From Ferrimonas marina (lineage in GTDB: Bacteria > Pseudomonadota > Gammaproteobacteria > Enterobacterales > Shewanellaceae): a stretch of DNA of 64,000 bases. Shown here piece by piece: positions 1 through 8,698 of the stretch; positions within the stretch are counted from its first letter, which is position 1; every line of letters starts with the position of its first letter. Under the pieces are notes generated by a model. That model worked only from the letters and a program-made list of their open reading frames with translations. It was not told the DNA's origin and did no database searches. The stretch is from the NCBI RefSeq assembly GCF_900129905.1, contig NZ_FQXG01000002.1, positions 310,001 to 374,000 on the forward strand. The letters are read 5' to 3'. The position numbers were made by a program, and so were the translations under genes.

Positions 1-166
1 AGCGCAAATCTGTGATCCAGAACGCATTAGCGTCCTGGCGTACTGTCACACTGTTACGTTAGTATCTTGCTGCCCTGGCGCCCAACAGCGCCAGTGCCTG
101 GCATTGCCAAGCCACTGCACCACCGCCTTCGGGCCTTCGATTCCGCGATACAAGACAACGATAACA

Positions 167-1717
167 ATGACCGACACCACCACCAAAGCCCCTAATACTG
201 CCTGGGTTTCCCGCATCGAACGATTGGGCCATAAGATCCCCGATCCCATCGTCATCTTCATGTCCTTCCTGCTGCTGGGCCTGGGCCTGACCGCGCTGCT
301 GGGCAACGTCCAGTTTGAAGCGATGAATCGAGACGGTGGCACCACCGTCTACGGCATGAAGAACATGCTGGCCACGGAGAACGTCCGCTGGCTGTTTGAT
401 AACGCCATCCTGGCCAACTGGCTGGCCTACGGCCAAGGGGTACTGGGGGTGATCCTGGTGGTGATGCTGGGGGTTGGCATCGCCGAACACTCTGGCCTGC
501 TGACTGCCGTGATCAAGGGCCTGGGGGCCCGCATCAACGATCGCTACCTGCTGCCCACCGTTATCCTGCTGGGTGTGCTTAGCTCTCTGGCCACCGATGC
601 CGGTTACCTGGTGCTGATCCCGCTGGCCGGCCTGCTCTATGCTGGCATGGGCAAGAACCCGCTGATCGGCATGGCCGCCGCCTTTGCCGGTGTTTCCGCC
701 GGCTTCAGCGCCAACCTGCTGCCGGCCACCCCGGTGGATGTGTTCATCGGCATGAACACCCAGGCCTTCGCCCAGGCCCAGGACGTGCCCTTCGTCAATG
801 CCAATGGCGCGGCACTGATCCCCGCCACCATGCACTACTTCTTCATCCTGGCCTCCACCTTCATGCTGGTGGCCATCGGCACCTGGGTAACCAACCGCTA
901 TGTCGCCCCACGACTGGAGCGCCAGAAGTACCAGCTGCCAGAGGAGATCGACCTGTCCGAGTTCGCCCTCAGCGACACTGAGCGCAAGGGCCTGAAGGCG
1001 GCAGGCATCGCCCTGCTGGCCGGTATCGTCGGCGTGGTATTGCTGGCCATGGGCCCGCTGGCGGCCTACGAGGTCGATGGCCGCACCATTACCCCCTACC
1101 TGGATAACGTGATCCTGCTGATCGCTCTGCTGTTTGCCGTGGTAGGCGCTGCCTTCGGCTACGCCACCGGTCGCTTCAAGCGGGTCACTGACGTGGCCAA
1201 CGCCATGACCAAGCAGATGAACACCATGGGCTACGTCATGGTGCTGACCTTCTTCTGCTTCAACTTCCTGGCGGTACTCAACTACTCTGGCCTGGGCACC
1301 TACCTGACCTACCTGGGCGCGGCCCTGCTTACCGGCATGGGCCTGGAGCAGTTCCCGGTGCTGCTGCTGATCGGCTTTATGCTGATCACCGCGCTGCTTA
1401 ACCTGGTGGTGGGCAGCATGTCCGCCAAATGGATGCTGCTGGGCCCGATCTTCGTGCCGATGCTGTACGCGGTAAACCCGGCCATGACCCCGGACCTGGT
1501 GGCGGCGGCCTACCGCATCGCCGACTCCAGCACCAACATCATCACCCCGATGATGACCTACGCCGGGGTGATCCTGGCGATGATGCGTCGCTACCGTCCG
1601 CAGATGGGGATTGGTGACATGATGGTGATGATGCTGCCCTACTCCATCGCCTTCTTCATCGCCTGGTCTGTGCTGCTGGTGATCTTCTTCAGCTTCGGCC
1701 TGCCGTTGGGCTTCTAA
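167..1717 (+). CDS. abgT: AbgT family transporter
   Basis: Inner-membrane transporter of about 516 residues, the usual AbgT length (E. coli AbgT about 508). The family imports p-aminobenzoyl-glutamate or exports sulfonamides by ion coupling; which applies here is not visible. The protein is a string of hydrophobic segments with AbgT-like stretches such as LIPLAGLLYAGMGKNP and a late SSTNIITPMM loop. I chose ATG 167 (MTDTTTKAPN); an in-frame ATG at 104 would add 21 residues with no family resemblance. A terminator follows directly, so it is probably monocistronic. Family call firm, substrate open. Confidence 0.9.
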   Translation: MTDTTTKAPNTAWVSRIERLGHKIPDPIVIFMSFLLLGLGLTALLGNVQFEAMNRDGGTTVYGMKNMLATENVRWLFDNAILANWLAYGQGVLGVILVVMLGVGIAEHSGLLTAVIKGLGARINDRYLLPTVILLGVLSSLATDAGYLVLIPLAGLLYAGMGKNPLIGMAAAFAGVSAGFSANLLPATPVDVFIGMNTQAFAQAQDVPFVNANGAALIPATMHYFFILASTFMLVAIGTWVTNRYVAPRLERQKYQLPEEIDLSEFALSDTERKGLKAAGIALLAGIVGVVLLAMGPLAAYEVDGRTITPYLDNVILLIALLFAVVGAAFGYATGRFKRVTDVANAMTKQMNTMGYVMVLTFFCFNFLAVLNYSGLGTYLTYLGAALLTGMGLEQFPVLLLIGFMLITALLNLVVGSMSAKWMLLGPIFVPMLYAVNPAMTPDLVAAAYRIADSSTNIITPMMTYAGVILAMMRRYRPQMGIGDMMVMMLPYSIAFFIAWSVLLVIFFSFGLPLGF

Positions 1718-1732
1718 GTGCCCACCTGAATG

Positions 1733-1762
1733 AAAACACCCGGCCTTGTGCCGGGTGTTTTT
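1733..1762 (+). terminator. Rho-independent terminator after abgT
   Basis: An 11-bp stem (1733-1743 with 1751-1761, AACACCCGG/CCGGGTGTT core) with a 7-base loop, ending in a T run, 15 bases after the abgT stop. Confidence 0.9.
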
Positions 1763-2009
1763 GATGTTCCAAACGGATAGCGAAATCCGTTGATATGCAG
1801 CACAAAAGCAGAGCCGTTCAACCGGGTGTACAACTCTTTGGCTGAATACGGTTTCAAATTGATGCTGAGGCGGGTAGAGTTTGTGCCCCCGCATTAGACC
1901 GGCCCATCGTTGTCCTAGCCTCGCGCTGGGTTGCACCGCCGTGTTGGTCGCGGGAGAATTCACCCCTGGGGCCTGACCCCGTTGGATTTTGGAAACTGAG
2001 CAAACGGCA

Positions 2010-2885
2010 ATGAAACTCTTTGTAAACGACTTAACGGTGATCGACTCCTCCTTTGTCGACACCACCCGGGGGATCGTCGGCGAAAGCTGGATCGTCGATC
2101 TCCAGCTCACCGGCGGCCTCAACGAGGAGTCCATGGTGCTGGACTTCGGGGTCGTCAAAAAGCAGATCAAGGCATTGATCGACGACCTGGCGGATCACCG
2201 CCTGATCGTCCCGACCCAGGCCCCGGAGCTGGCACTGCACCGCGATGTGGATGCCACCTGGGTGAGCAACAGCGCCACCCGCCAGGGCAGTTTCTTTGTC
2301 CAGGGTCCGGAGCAGGCGTTCTGCTTTATCGAAGCGCCCCGCATCGACGAGCAGAGCGTGGCCCAGTACCTGGAGCGGATGATCCTGCCGCAGCTGCCCA
2401 GCAACGTGAAGGCGATGAGCCTGTCGCTGCGCAGCGAGGCGATCGACGAGCCTTACTACCACTACAGCCATGGCCTGAAGAAGCACTCCGGCAACTGCCA
2501 GCGCATCGCCCACGGCCACCGCTCCCGTATCCGCATCTACAAAGACGGTCAGCTCGACCCGCAGCTGCAGGCCCTCTGGGCTGAGCGCTGGGAAGACATC
2601 TACCTCATCACCGAAGAGGACATTGTCGAGCTGGACACCCTGTCCGAGGGCGTACAGGGCCTGCCGGCTGAAGACCTCATCTGCGCCAGCTACCAAAGCC
2701 CCCAGGGCCACTTCGAGATTGCCCTGCCCCGGGAGCGCAGCGAAGTCATGACCACCGACTCCACCGTCGAGCGTATCGCCGAGTACATCGCCGAGCAGGT
2801 GGCCCAGATGCAGCCGGGTCATGCCATCGAGGTGTACGCCTACGAGGGTGTCAGCAAGGGCGCGATCGCCGAGAGCCGGGTTTAA
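2010..2885 (+). CDS. Double-domain 6-pyruvoyl-tetrahydropterin synthase/QueD-like protein
   Basis: A 291-residue protein of the PTPS/QueD (COG0720) T-fold group, which acts on dihydroneopterin triphosphate; the product here is not established. It reads as two fused PTPS units. The first (about 1-75) keeps the VLDFG-VKK (44-50) and DH (62-63) half of the motif set but lacks HGH. The second (about 145 on) keeps H154, C163, H168 and H170 (CQRIAHGH), matching the catalytic Cys and zinc-binding His residues. Start at ATG 2010 (MKLFVND); an upstream GTG/ATG option adds seven unlike residues. A terminator follows. No queuosine genes are adjacent. Confidence 0.75.
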   Translation: MKLFVNDLTVIDSSFVDTTRGIVGESWIVDLQLTGGLNEESMVLDFGVVKKQIKALIDDLADHRLIVPTQAPELALHRDVDATWVSNSATRQGSFFVQGPEQAFCFIEAPRIDEQSVAQYLERMILPQLPSNVKAMSLSLRSEAIDEPYYHYSHGLKKHSGNCQRIAHGHRSRIRIYKDGQLDPQLQALWAERWEDIYLITEEDIVELDTLSEGVQGLPAEDLICASYQSPQGHFEIALPRERSEVMTTDSTVERIAEYIAEQVAQMQPGHAIEVYAYEGVSKGAIAESRV

Positions 2886-2918
2886 TCTCGAGTAACGAGA
2901 ACGTCGCCCTCAGAACAC

Positions 2919-2948
2919 AAAAACCGAAGCCCAGGCTTCGGTTTTTTT
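2919..2948 (+). terminator. Rho-independent terminator after the PTPS-like gene
   Basis: AAACCGAAGC (2921-2930), CCAG loop, GCTTCGGTTT (2935-2944), then a T run. Nearly the same hairpin recurs at 8652-8681. Confidence 0.9.
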
Positions 2949-3122
2949 AGATTAATGATGCCTGCTTCATCCAAAGCCTAATCTGCGCTGTCATCGTCCC
3001 CCCACATTAGCAAGCATGCCCATAAACAACTGAATGACTTACATTGAGTGTGCTGCTAACTTAGAGCAACTCAGTTGGCAGGAAGCCTTAGCTGAGACTT
3101 AACGAAAGGGAATGGTTTTATT

Positions 3123-3749
3123 ATGGATAAGGAAATCGATTTTTCACATTACTCTTTAGATGACCTTTACTCATCTGCAGAGTCTATTGACCGCACTGCT
3201 TTTCCAGAAAGAGCAAAGCGCATTGATATGCTTATTGCGGAGAAAGAACAGTCTCTACCATCATTAGAAAGTAAAAGTAGCCTCATAGGTGAGAGAGCGA
3301 CTAGGCTCGATAGATTTTTTGCAGCTTTAGTCGATTTCATTATTGCGATGATTATCACAATGATTATCCTATTCGGTGAATTCCTGTTGCTCGGCATACC
3401 CGCTATTGAGTCCAGCACAAAGGTAATTTTGATTGAAACGATCTATACATTAATCCTTGGCTTGGCTATTCAGCTTACAGTTCATGGGTATTTCCTGCAC
3501 CAATACGGACAGACCATTGGTAAAAGACTTCTATCGATAAGGATAGAAAATTTAGATGGCACTCAGGCCAGCTTTAGAAAGATTGTCTTTGTTAGAATGC
3601 TACCCATGCACTTGTTAACCATCATTCAGCCCATAGGTCAGCTAATAGCTGGGATTATTAATCCCCTCATGATTTTCGGTAAACAGCGACGCTGTCTACA
3701 CGATTACATAGCGAAAACCAAAGTCTGTTATACGAGCACTAAGAATTGA
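3123..3749 (+). CDS. RDD family membrane protein
   Basis: A 208-residue inner-membrane protein. Residues 1-55 are charged and soluble-looking; TRLDRFFAALVDFII (about 60-75) carries the R...D of the RDD family and opens the first of about three hydrophobic segments. GQTIGKRLLSIRIENLDG (about 140) is the typical family loop. Function unknown; some RDD proteins are linked to Na+/H+ exchange. AAAGGGA lies about 11 bases before ATG 3123. The gene is much richer in AT than its neighbours (codons such as TTA, ATA, AAA), suggesting recent acquisition. It converges on the LysR gene 17 bases away. Confidence 0.8.
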   Translation: MDKEIDFSHYSLDDLYSSAESIDRTAFPERAKRIDMLIAEKEQSLPSLESKSSLIGERATRLDRFFAALVDFIIAMIITMIILFGEFLLLGIPAIESSTKVILIETIYTLILGLAIQLTVHGYFLHQYGQTIGKRLLSIRIENLDGTQASFRKIVFVRMLPMHLLTIIQPIGQLIAGIINPLMIFGKQRRCLHDYIAKTKVCYTSTKN

Positions 3750-3766
3750 TTTAGAAACCGTCGCGG

Positions 3767-4669
3767 TCACACCTCGGCCAGGATCCTCTCTCGCATCCAC
3801 TGCAGCAGACTGTCATCCTGACCATGCTCATGCCAGTACAGGTGAGTTTGCACCTCAGGTACAGCAAAGGGCAGCGGCAGCATAACGAGATCGTCGTCCA
3901 TCAGCCCTTGTGCCAGGGAGCGAGGCAGGGTCAGCAGCAGCGGCTGGCTGACAATGATCGCCCGGGCGCTATGGTAGCTTTGACAGCGAATGGCGATGTT
4001 TCGCTCGAAGCCCTGCTGAGCAAAGGCCAGGTCCTCCAACACCTTGCCGGTGGGCCGGTTGGATACCGTGATATGCCGGGCGGCGCCATATTGCTCAGCG
4101 CTAAGCTCAGGTTGTGGCCAATGGGCCTTGCCAGCCAGCACGCAGTAGGGTGAAGACGCCAGTGGGCTGTGGCACACCGGCCGCGACAGCGCCCGGGCCA
4201 CGTCGATGGCAAAGTCCACCTCGCCGCGGTCCAGTTTCTTAGTCAGTTGCTCCCTTTCCAGTGCCACGCTGTGCAGCTGCAGGCCCGGCGCCTGCGCTTG
4301 AAACCGCGCCACCAGTCGAGGCAGAAACAGCGGCTCAAGGGCATCGTGGATGGCGAGGCGGATCACCTGCTGGGCCTGGGTCGGGTCGAAGCTACCCAGC
4401 CTTTGCAGAGCCTGGCGAAGCTGGGTAAGGCTGCGAAGCAGCTCCGGAAGCATGCGGCGGCACACCGGGGTGGGCACCATGCGTTGGCCCTGGCGGACAA
4501 ACAGCGGGTCCCCCAAGACCTGGCGCAGCCGCTTCATGGCGTGGCTGACCGCCGAGGGGGTGAGGTTCAGCTGCTGCGCTGCCCCGGTCATACTCTGATG
4601 CTGGTAGAGGGCTTCGACGACCTTAAGCAGGTTGAGATCCAGCTGGGCTAGGGCTTTAACCGTGGGCAA
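3767..4669 (-). CDS. LysR-type transcriptional regulator
   Basis: A 300-residue LTTR. The N-terminal winged HTH is clear: LDLNLLKVVEALYQHQSMTG, then AAQQLNLTPSAVSHAMKRL and LGDPLFVRQGQRMVPT (residues about 10-67); the rest fits the periplasmic-binding-like effector domain. It is transcribed divergently from the acyl-CoA dehydrogenase operon across a 110-base gap, the usual LTTR arrangement, so it probably controls that operon and itself. No operator could be assigned with confidence in the gap. Effector unknown. Confidence 0.9.
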   Translation of the reverse strand: MPTVKALAQLDLNLLKVVEALYQHQSMTGAAQQLNLTPSAVSHAMKRLRQVLGDPLFVRQGQRMVPTPVCRRMLPELLRSLTQLRQALQRLGSFDPTQAQQVIRLAIHDALEPLFLPRLVARFQAQAPGLQLHSVALEREQLTKKLDRGEVDFAIDVARALSRPVCHSPLASSPYCVLAGKAHWPQPELSAEQYGAARHITVSNRPTGKVLEDLAFAQQGFERNIAIRCQSYHSARAIIVSQPLLLTLPRSLAQGLMDDDLVMLPLPFAVPEVQTHLYWHEHGQDDSLLQWMRERILAEV

Positions 4670-4779
4670 TTGTGAAATCCATTCAAAGCTTGCGCTGATT
4701 ACCTTTCATTTCATTCACACTAATGGGTTGGATACACTGACGTCAAACTGCTAGAACAGCCGCTTGGCTAAGGAAGGAT

Positions 4780-6015
4780 ATGGACTTCACCCACAGCCCA
4801 CGTTGTCAGGAGACGCTGGACAGGCTCAACGCCTTTATGGACGAGCATGTCTACCCGGCCGAGCAGGCGATCTTGCAGGATCTGGCCCAGCGTAACCCCA
4901 GCGGCGACTGGCACAACTGGACGGTCAGCCCAGCCATTGAGGCGCTCAAGCAAAAAGCCCGGGACGCGGGGCTATGGAACCTGTTCTTGCCGGACGCGGA
5001 ACTGGGCCAGGGGCTGAGCGTGGTGGATTACGCCCCGCTGGCCGAGCAAACCGGCCGGGTGATCTTCGCCCCGGAAATCTTCAACTGCAATGCGCCGGAT
5101 ACCGGCAACATGGAGGTGCTCTATCACTTCGGCAACGAGGCACAAAAGCGCACCTGGCTGACCCCGCTGCTGGCCGGAGAGATCCGCTCGGTGTTCTGCA
5201 TGACCGAGCCCCAGGTTGCCTCCAGCGACGCCACCAATATGGAGGCCACCATCACCGAGGATGGCGATGAGCTGGTGCTCAATGGCCGCAAGTGGTGGAC
5301 CACCGGGCTGGGCCATCCCAATGCCAAGGTGGCAATCTTCATGGGGCTGTCCAACCCCGAAGCGCCTAAACATCAACAACACTCGATGGTACTGGTGCCG
5401 CTGGACAGCGAGGGCGTTACCATCGAGCGCATGCTCACCGCCAGCGGCGAATACGACGCCCCCTACGGCCACGGCGAGGTCACCTTCGACCAGGTGCGGG
5501 TGCCGCGGCAGAACCTGCTTTGGGATCTGGGTAAGGGCTTTGCTATCGCCCAGGGGCGACTGGGACCGGGTCGCATTCATCACTGCATGCGCGCCATCGG
5601 CATGGCCGAACGGGCACTGGAGCTGGCCGTCGAGCGCGGCCTGTCCCGGGTGGCCTTTGGCAAGCCGCTGTTAAAACTCGGCGGCAATGGCGAGCGGATC
5701 GCCCAGGCCCGGCTGATGATTGATCAGGCCCGACTGTTAACCCTCAACGCCGCCTGGAAGATCGACACCCTCGGCGTCAAACAAGCGATGACCGAGATCT
5801 CCGCCATCAAGGTGGTGGTGCCCAACATGCTGCAACAGGTGGCGGACATGGCCATCCAGATCCATGGCGGTGCCGGGGTGTGTCACGACTTCCCCCTGGC
5901 CACCTTCGCCGCCGCCGCACGCATGCTGCGCCTGGCCGATGGGCCCGACGAGGTGCACCTGGCGATGGTGGCGCGACTGGAGATCGCCAAGCACAGCCAA
6001 GGGGGAGCGCGATGA
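4780..6015 (+). CDS. Acyl-CoA dehydrogenase (ACAD10/11-like, LvaC-like)
   Basis: A 411-residue FAD-dependent acyl-CoA dehydrogenase. Visible family features: FCMTEPQVASSDATNMEATI (about 130), NGRKWWTTGLGHP flavin/substrate loop, RVAFGKPLLKLGGN, QIHGGAGV and LADGPDEVH near the C-terminus. Together with the SDR and APH kinase downstream this matches the levulinate (lva) set of Pseudomonas putida and the ACAD10/11 set of animals, where a 4-phospho-acyl-CoA is dephosphorylated and isomerised; that role is inference. AAGGAAGGAT precedes ATG 4780. The stop overlaps the next start (ATGA). First gene of a four-gene operon. Confidence 0.9.
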   Translation: MDFTHSPRCQETLDRLNAFMDEHVYPAEQAILQDLAQRNPSGDWHNWTVSPAIEALKQKARDAGLWNLFLPDAELGQGLSVVDYAPLAEQTGRVIFAPEIFNCNAPDTGNMEVLYHFGNEAQKRTWLTPLLAGEIRSVFCMTEPQVASSDATNMEATITEDGDELVLNGRKWWTTGLGHPNAKVAIFMGLSNPEAPKHQQHSMVLVPLDSEGVTIERMLTASGEYDAPYGHGEVTFDQVRVPRQNLLWDLGKGFAIAQGRLGPGRIHHCMRAIGMAERALELAVERGLSRVAFGKPLLKLGGNGERIAQARLMIDQARLLTLNAAWKIDTLGVKQAMTEISAIKVVVPNMLQQVADMAIQIHGGAGVCHDFPLATFAAAARMLRLADGPDEVHLAMVARLEIAKHSQGGAR

Positions 6016-6836
6016 AGGTGCTGATCACCGGCGGCGCCTCCGGGCTGGGGCTGGCCATGGCCAAACGCTGGGCCCAGGCCGGGGCTACTGTCTGCGTGGC
6101 CGATCGCAACGCCAGTGCCCAAGCGGCCACGCTGCAGGCGATCGCCGAGGCCGGCGGCATAGGTCACTTTATCGAGACCGATGTGAGCAGTGACGACAGC
6201 GTCGCCCGGCTCAAGGCCTTTACCGATCAGACCCTGGGCGGGGTAGACCTGCTGATCAACAGCGCCGGTGTGCCCACCGCCGGGACCGTCAGCGATGAAA
6301 GCCTGACAGCCTGGCAGTGGGTGCTGGACATCAACCTGCTGGGCTCGGTACGCCTGGTGAAGGCCTATGCCGAGTCGATGCGCCGTGCCGGCCAAGGCTA
6401 CATCGTCAATGTCGCCTCCCAGGCCGCCCTCACCCCAACCCCCTTGATGGGCTCCTACAACGCCACCAAGGCGGCCATCGTCGCCTTCAGCGAAACCCTG
6501 AGACTGGAGCTGGCGCCCTTTGGCGTTGGCGTCAGCGTGCTCTGCCCCGCCTTTGTCAGTACCGCGCTGCACACCGCACTGCCCAAAGAGCAACACGCCA
6601 TGCAGGCGCTGGTCACCAAGCTGGTAGAGGGGGGCAGCGTCAGTGCCGAGCAGGTGGCCGAACAGACCTTCCAGGCGGTGCAGGACAGGCAATTCCTTAT
6701 CCTCACCCACAAGGAGGGCAAGAAAGCCTGGCGCATCAAGCGTTGGCTGCCTAATGCCTATCTTAAGATGATGGCCAAACGCACCCGTAAGTTCTCACTG
6801 AAAGGATACCGTGATGAACCCAGCCACTCTGCTTGA
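6012..6836 (+). CDS. Short-chain dehydrogenase/reductase (LvaD-like)
   Basis: A 274-residue classical SDR. TGGASGLG (residues 7-14) binds the dinucleotide, NSAG follows, and YNATK carries the catalytic Tyr and Lys with an upstream Ser in NVASQAAL. The basic C-terminal tail (KAWRIKRWLPNAYLKMMAKRTRK) is longer than in minimal SDRs. Start ATG 6012 overlaps the dehydrogenase stop as ATGA, so the two are probably translationally coupled. Likely oxidises or reduces a hydroxy/keto acyl-CoA in the same pathway; the substrate is not visible. Confidence 0.9.
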   Translation: MKVLITGGASGLGLAMAKRWAQAGATVCVADRNASAQAATLQAIAEAGGIGHFIETDVSSDDSVARLKAFTDQTLGGVDLLINSAGVPTAGTVSDESLTAWQWVLDINLLGSVRLVKAYAESMRRAGQGYIVNVASQAALTPTPLMGSYNATKAAIVAFSETLRLELAPFGVGVSVLCPAFVSTALHTALPKEQHAMQALVTKLVEGGSVSAEQVAEQTFQAVQDRQFLILTHKEGKKAWRIKRWLPNAYLKMMAKRTRKFSLKGYRDEPSHSA

Positions 6837-7893
6837 TAAACCCAAGGCGGTCCGGGCCGGCGAGGAGCTCGACATCGACAAGGTGGACGCCTGGCTCAAG
6901 GGACAACGGCCAGAGCTCACCGGCACGCCAGAGGTGAGCCAATACTCTGGCGGCGCCTCCAACTGGACCTACTGCCTCAGCTACCCCGATATCGACTACA
7001 TCCTGCGCCGTGCCCCTAAGGGCACCAAGGCCAAGGGGGCCCACAACATGGCCCGGGAGTTTCACCTGCAGGCGGCGCTGGCCAAGGCCTACCCGCTGGT
7101 GCCGGAGATGATCGCCCTGTGCCAGGACAGTGAGGTGCTGGGCACCGATTTCTACGTGATGGAGAAGCTGACCGGGCTGATCCCCCGCAAGGATCTGCCC
7201 CGGGCACTCAACCTCAGCGAGGCCCAGGCGGCTAAGCTGTGCACCGCCATGGTGGATGCACTGATTGACCTGCACTCGGTGGATATCAAAGAAGCCAAAC
7301 TGACCGAGCTGGCCAAGGGCGAGGGCTACATCGACCGTCAGCTCAACGGCTGGTCGAAGCGCTACAGCGATGCACGCACCTGGAACGTGCCTTCGGCCAA
7401 GGGGGTGATGCGCTGGCTCCAGCAGAACAAGCCCAGCAAAGAAACCATCTGCCTGACCCACAACGACTTTCGCTTCGACAACCTGGTGCTGTCACCGGAG
7501 GACCCCAGCCAGATCCTCAGCGTGCTGGATTGGGAGCTGGCCACTCTGGGGGATCCGCTGATGGACCTGGGCAACACCCTGGCCTACTGGGTGGAAGCCG
7601 ACGACGATTTCCTGGCCCAGTCCACCCGGCGACAGCCCACCCACCTGCCAGGGATGATGACCCGCCAGCAGGTGGTGGATTACTACCTGGAAAAGCGCGG
7701 CCTCAGCGGCGTGGATTTTCGCTTCTACGAGGTGTTCGGCCTGTTCCGTCTGGCCGGTATCGCCCAGCAGATCTATTACCGCTATCATCACAAGCAAACC
7801 CGCAATCCAGCCTTTAAACACTTCTGGATATTCGTGCACTACCTGCTCTGGCGTAGCCGCAAGGCGATGAAAGCCAGCAGCGCAAGGCGATGA
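6814..7893 (+). CDS. APH-family phosphotransferase (LvaA/ACAD10-11 kinase-like)
   Basis: A 359-residue aminoglycoside-phosphotransferase-fold kinase. Residues about 45-60 (YSGGASNWTYCL) resemble the nucleotide loop, THNDFRFDN (about 212-220) is the catalytic loop and VLDWELATLGDPLMDLG the metal-binding segment. Next to an acyl-CoA dehydrogenase, this family phosphorylates 4-hydroxyacyl-CoA (known for LvaA and for the kinase domain of ACAD10/11); here that is inference. ATG 6814 has AAGGA seven bases upstream and lies inside the end of the SDR gene (23-base overlap). No resistance role is suggested. Confidence 0.88.
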   Translation: MNPATLLDKPKAVRAGEELDIDKVDAWLKGQRPELTGTPEVSQYSGGASNWTYCLSYPDIDYILRRAPKGTKAKGAHNMAREFHLQAALAKAYPLVPEMIALCQDSEVLGTDFYVMEKLTGLIPRKDLPRALNLSEAQAAKLCTAMVDALIDLHSVDIKEAKLTELAKGEGYIDRQLNGWSKRYSDARTWNVPSAKGVMRWLQQNKPSKETICLTHNDFRFDNLVLSPEDPSQILSVLDWELATLGDPLMDLGNTLAYWVEADDDFLAQSTRRQPTHLPGMMTRQQVVDYYLEKRGLSGVDFRFYEVFGLFRLAGIAQQIYYRYHHKQTRNPAFKHFWIFVHYLLWRSRKAMKASSARR

Positions 7894-7900
7894 AAGCAAC

Positions 7901-8593
7901 ATGAAGGTGATCTATCTGGTCCGCCACGGCCAGGCCAGCTTTGGCGCCGATAACTACGACAAACTCAGCCCCCTGGGCCACCAGCAAAGCGCCCATGTCG
8001 GTCAGTGGCTAACGGAGAAGACCAGTGTGCCGGATGCGCTGTTCTCCGGCTCCCTGGTGCGCCAGCGGGAAACCCTGCAGGCATCGTTGACGGCGTTGGA
8101 GCAGCAGGTCAAAGACTCACGGGGGGCCCCGTCCCCGATCCAGCACGACGGCTGGAACGAGTTTGATCATACCGCGGTGGTGCGCGCGGCGATGGCACAA
8201 CGTGGCCTCTCCCGGGACGAGCTGTATGGCCTCAACGACGATGCGCTGATGGCCCTGTTCGCCGAGGGGATGGCGCTGTGGCTCACTGAAGGTCAAAGCG
8301 AGCGGTTTGCCGAAAGCTGGCCCGCCTTTACCGAGCGGGTCTGGCAGGCGTTTAGCCACTGCCTGGAGCAAACCGAGGAGGTGGGTGTGGTGTTCAGCTC
8401 CGGCGGCCCCATCGCCACCGTGTTAGGCCGGATCTGGCAGTTGCCAACGGAGCGGGTACAAAGACTCAGCTGGACCCTGGTCAACGCCAGTGTGTCGAAG
8501 ATCCTGATCGGCCGCCAAGGTCCCACCGTCGCCAGCTTCAACGAGCAGCACCACCTGGAACGAGCGGGTAAGCACTTCATCACCTACAAATAG
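7901..8593 (+). CDS. Histidine phosphatase family protein
   Basis: A 230-residue phosphoglycerate-mutase-fold protein. VIYLVRHGQASF (residues 3-14) has the RHG signature with the phospho-accepting His. The second catalytic His, normally in a V-S-H-G-G motif, is absent: the matching stretch reads VVFSSGGPIATVLG, so Ser stands in its place. It may use another acid/base or be specialised. It starts seven bases after the kinase stop, suggesting a link to the phosphorylated intermediates of this operon. A bidirectional terminator follows. Confidence 0.85.
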   Translation: MKVIYLVRHGQASFGADNYDKLSPLGHQQSAHVGQWLTEKTSVPDALFSGSLVRQRETLQASLTALEQQVKDSRGAPSPIQHDGWNEFDHTAVVRAAMAQRGLSRDELYGLNDDALMALFAEGMALWLTEGQSERFAESWPAFTERVWQAFSHCLEQTEEVGVVFSSGGPIATVLGRIWQLPTERVQRLSWTLVNASVSKILIGRQGPTVASFNEQHHLERAGKHFITYK

Positions 8594-8651
8594 CGCCAGT
8601 CTGGCCGTGCCAGTGAGCGCCGCGCCATGGGCTCCCCACCAGCAAGGCACA

Positions 8652-8681
8652 AAAAAACCGAAGCCTGGGCTTCGGTTTTTT
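8652..8681. terminator. Bidirectional terminator between the phosphatase gene and efpL
   Basis: AAAAAACCGAAGC (8652-8664), CTGG loop, GCTTCGGTTTTTT (8669-8681). An A run on one side and a T run on the other serve both convergent genes. Confidence 0.9.
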
Positions 8682-8698
8682 CGTTTGCACACTCCGAC

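Noticed and set aside
1763-2009. preQ1 or other riboswitch in front of the PTPS-like gene
   Set aside because: I looked for aptamer cores and saw none; only unstructured-looking sequence with minor dyads.
4670-4779. LysR operator in the gap between the regulator and acyl-CoA dehydrogenase genes
   Set aside because: Several T-N11-A candidates exist but none stands out.
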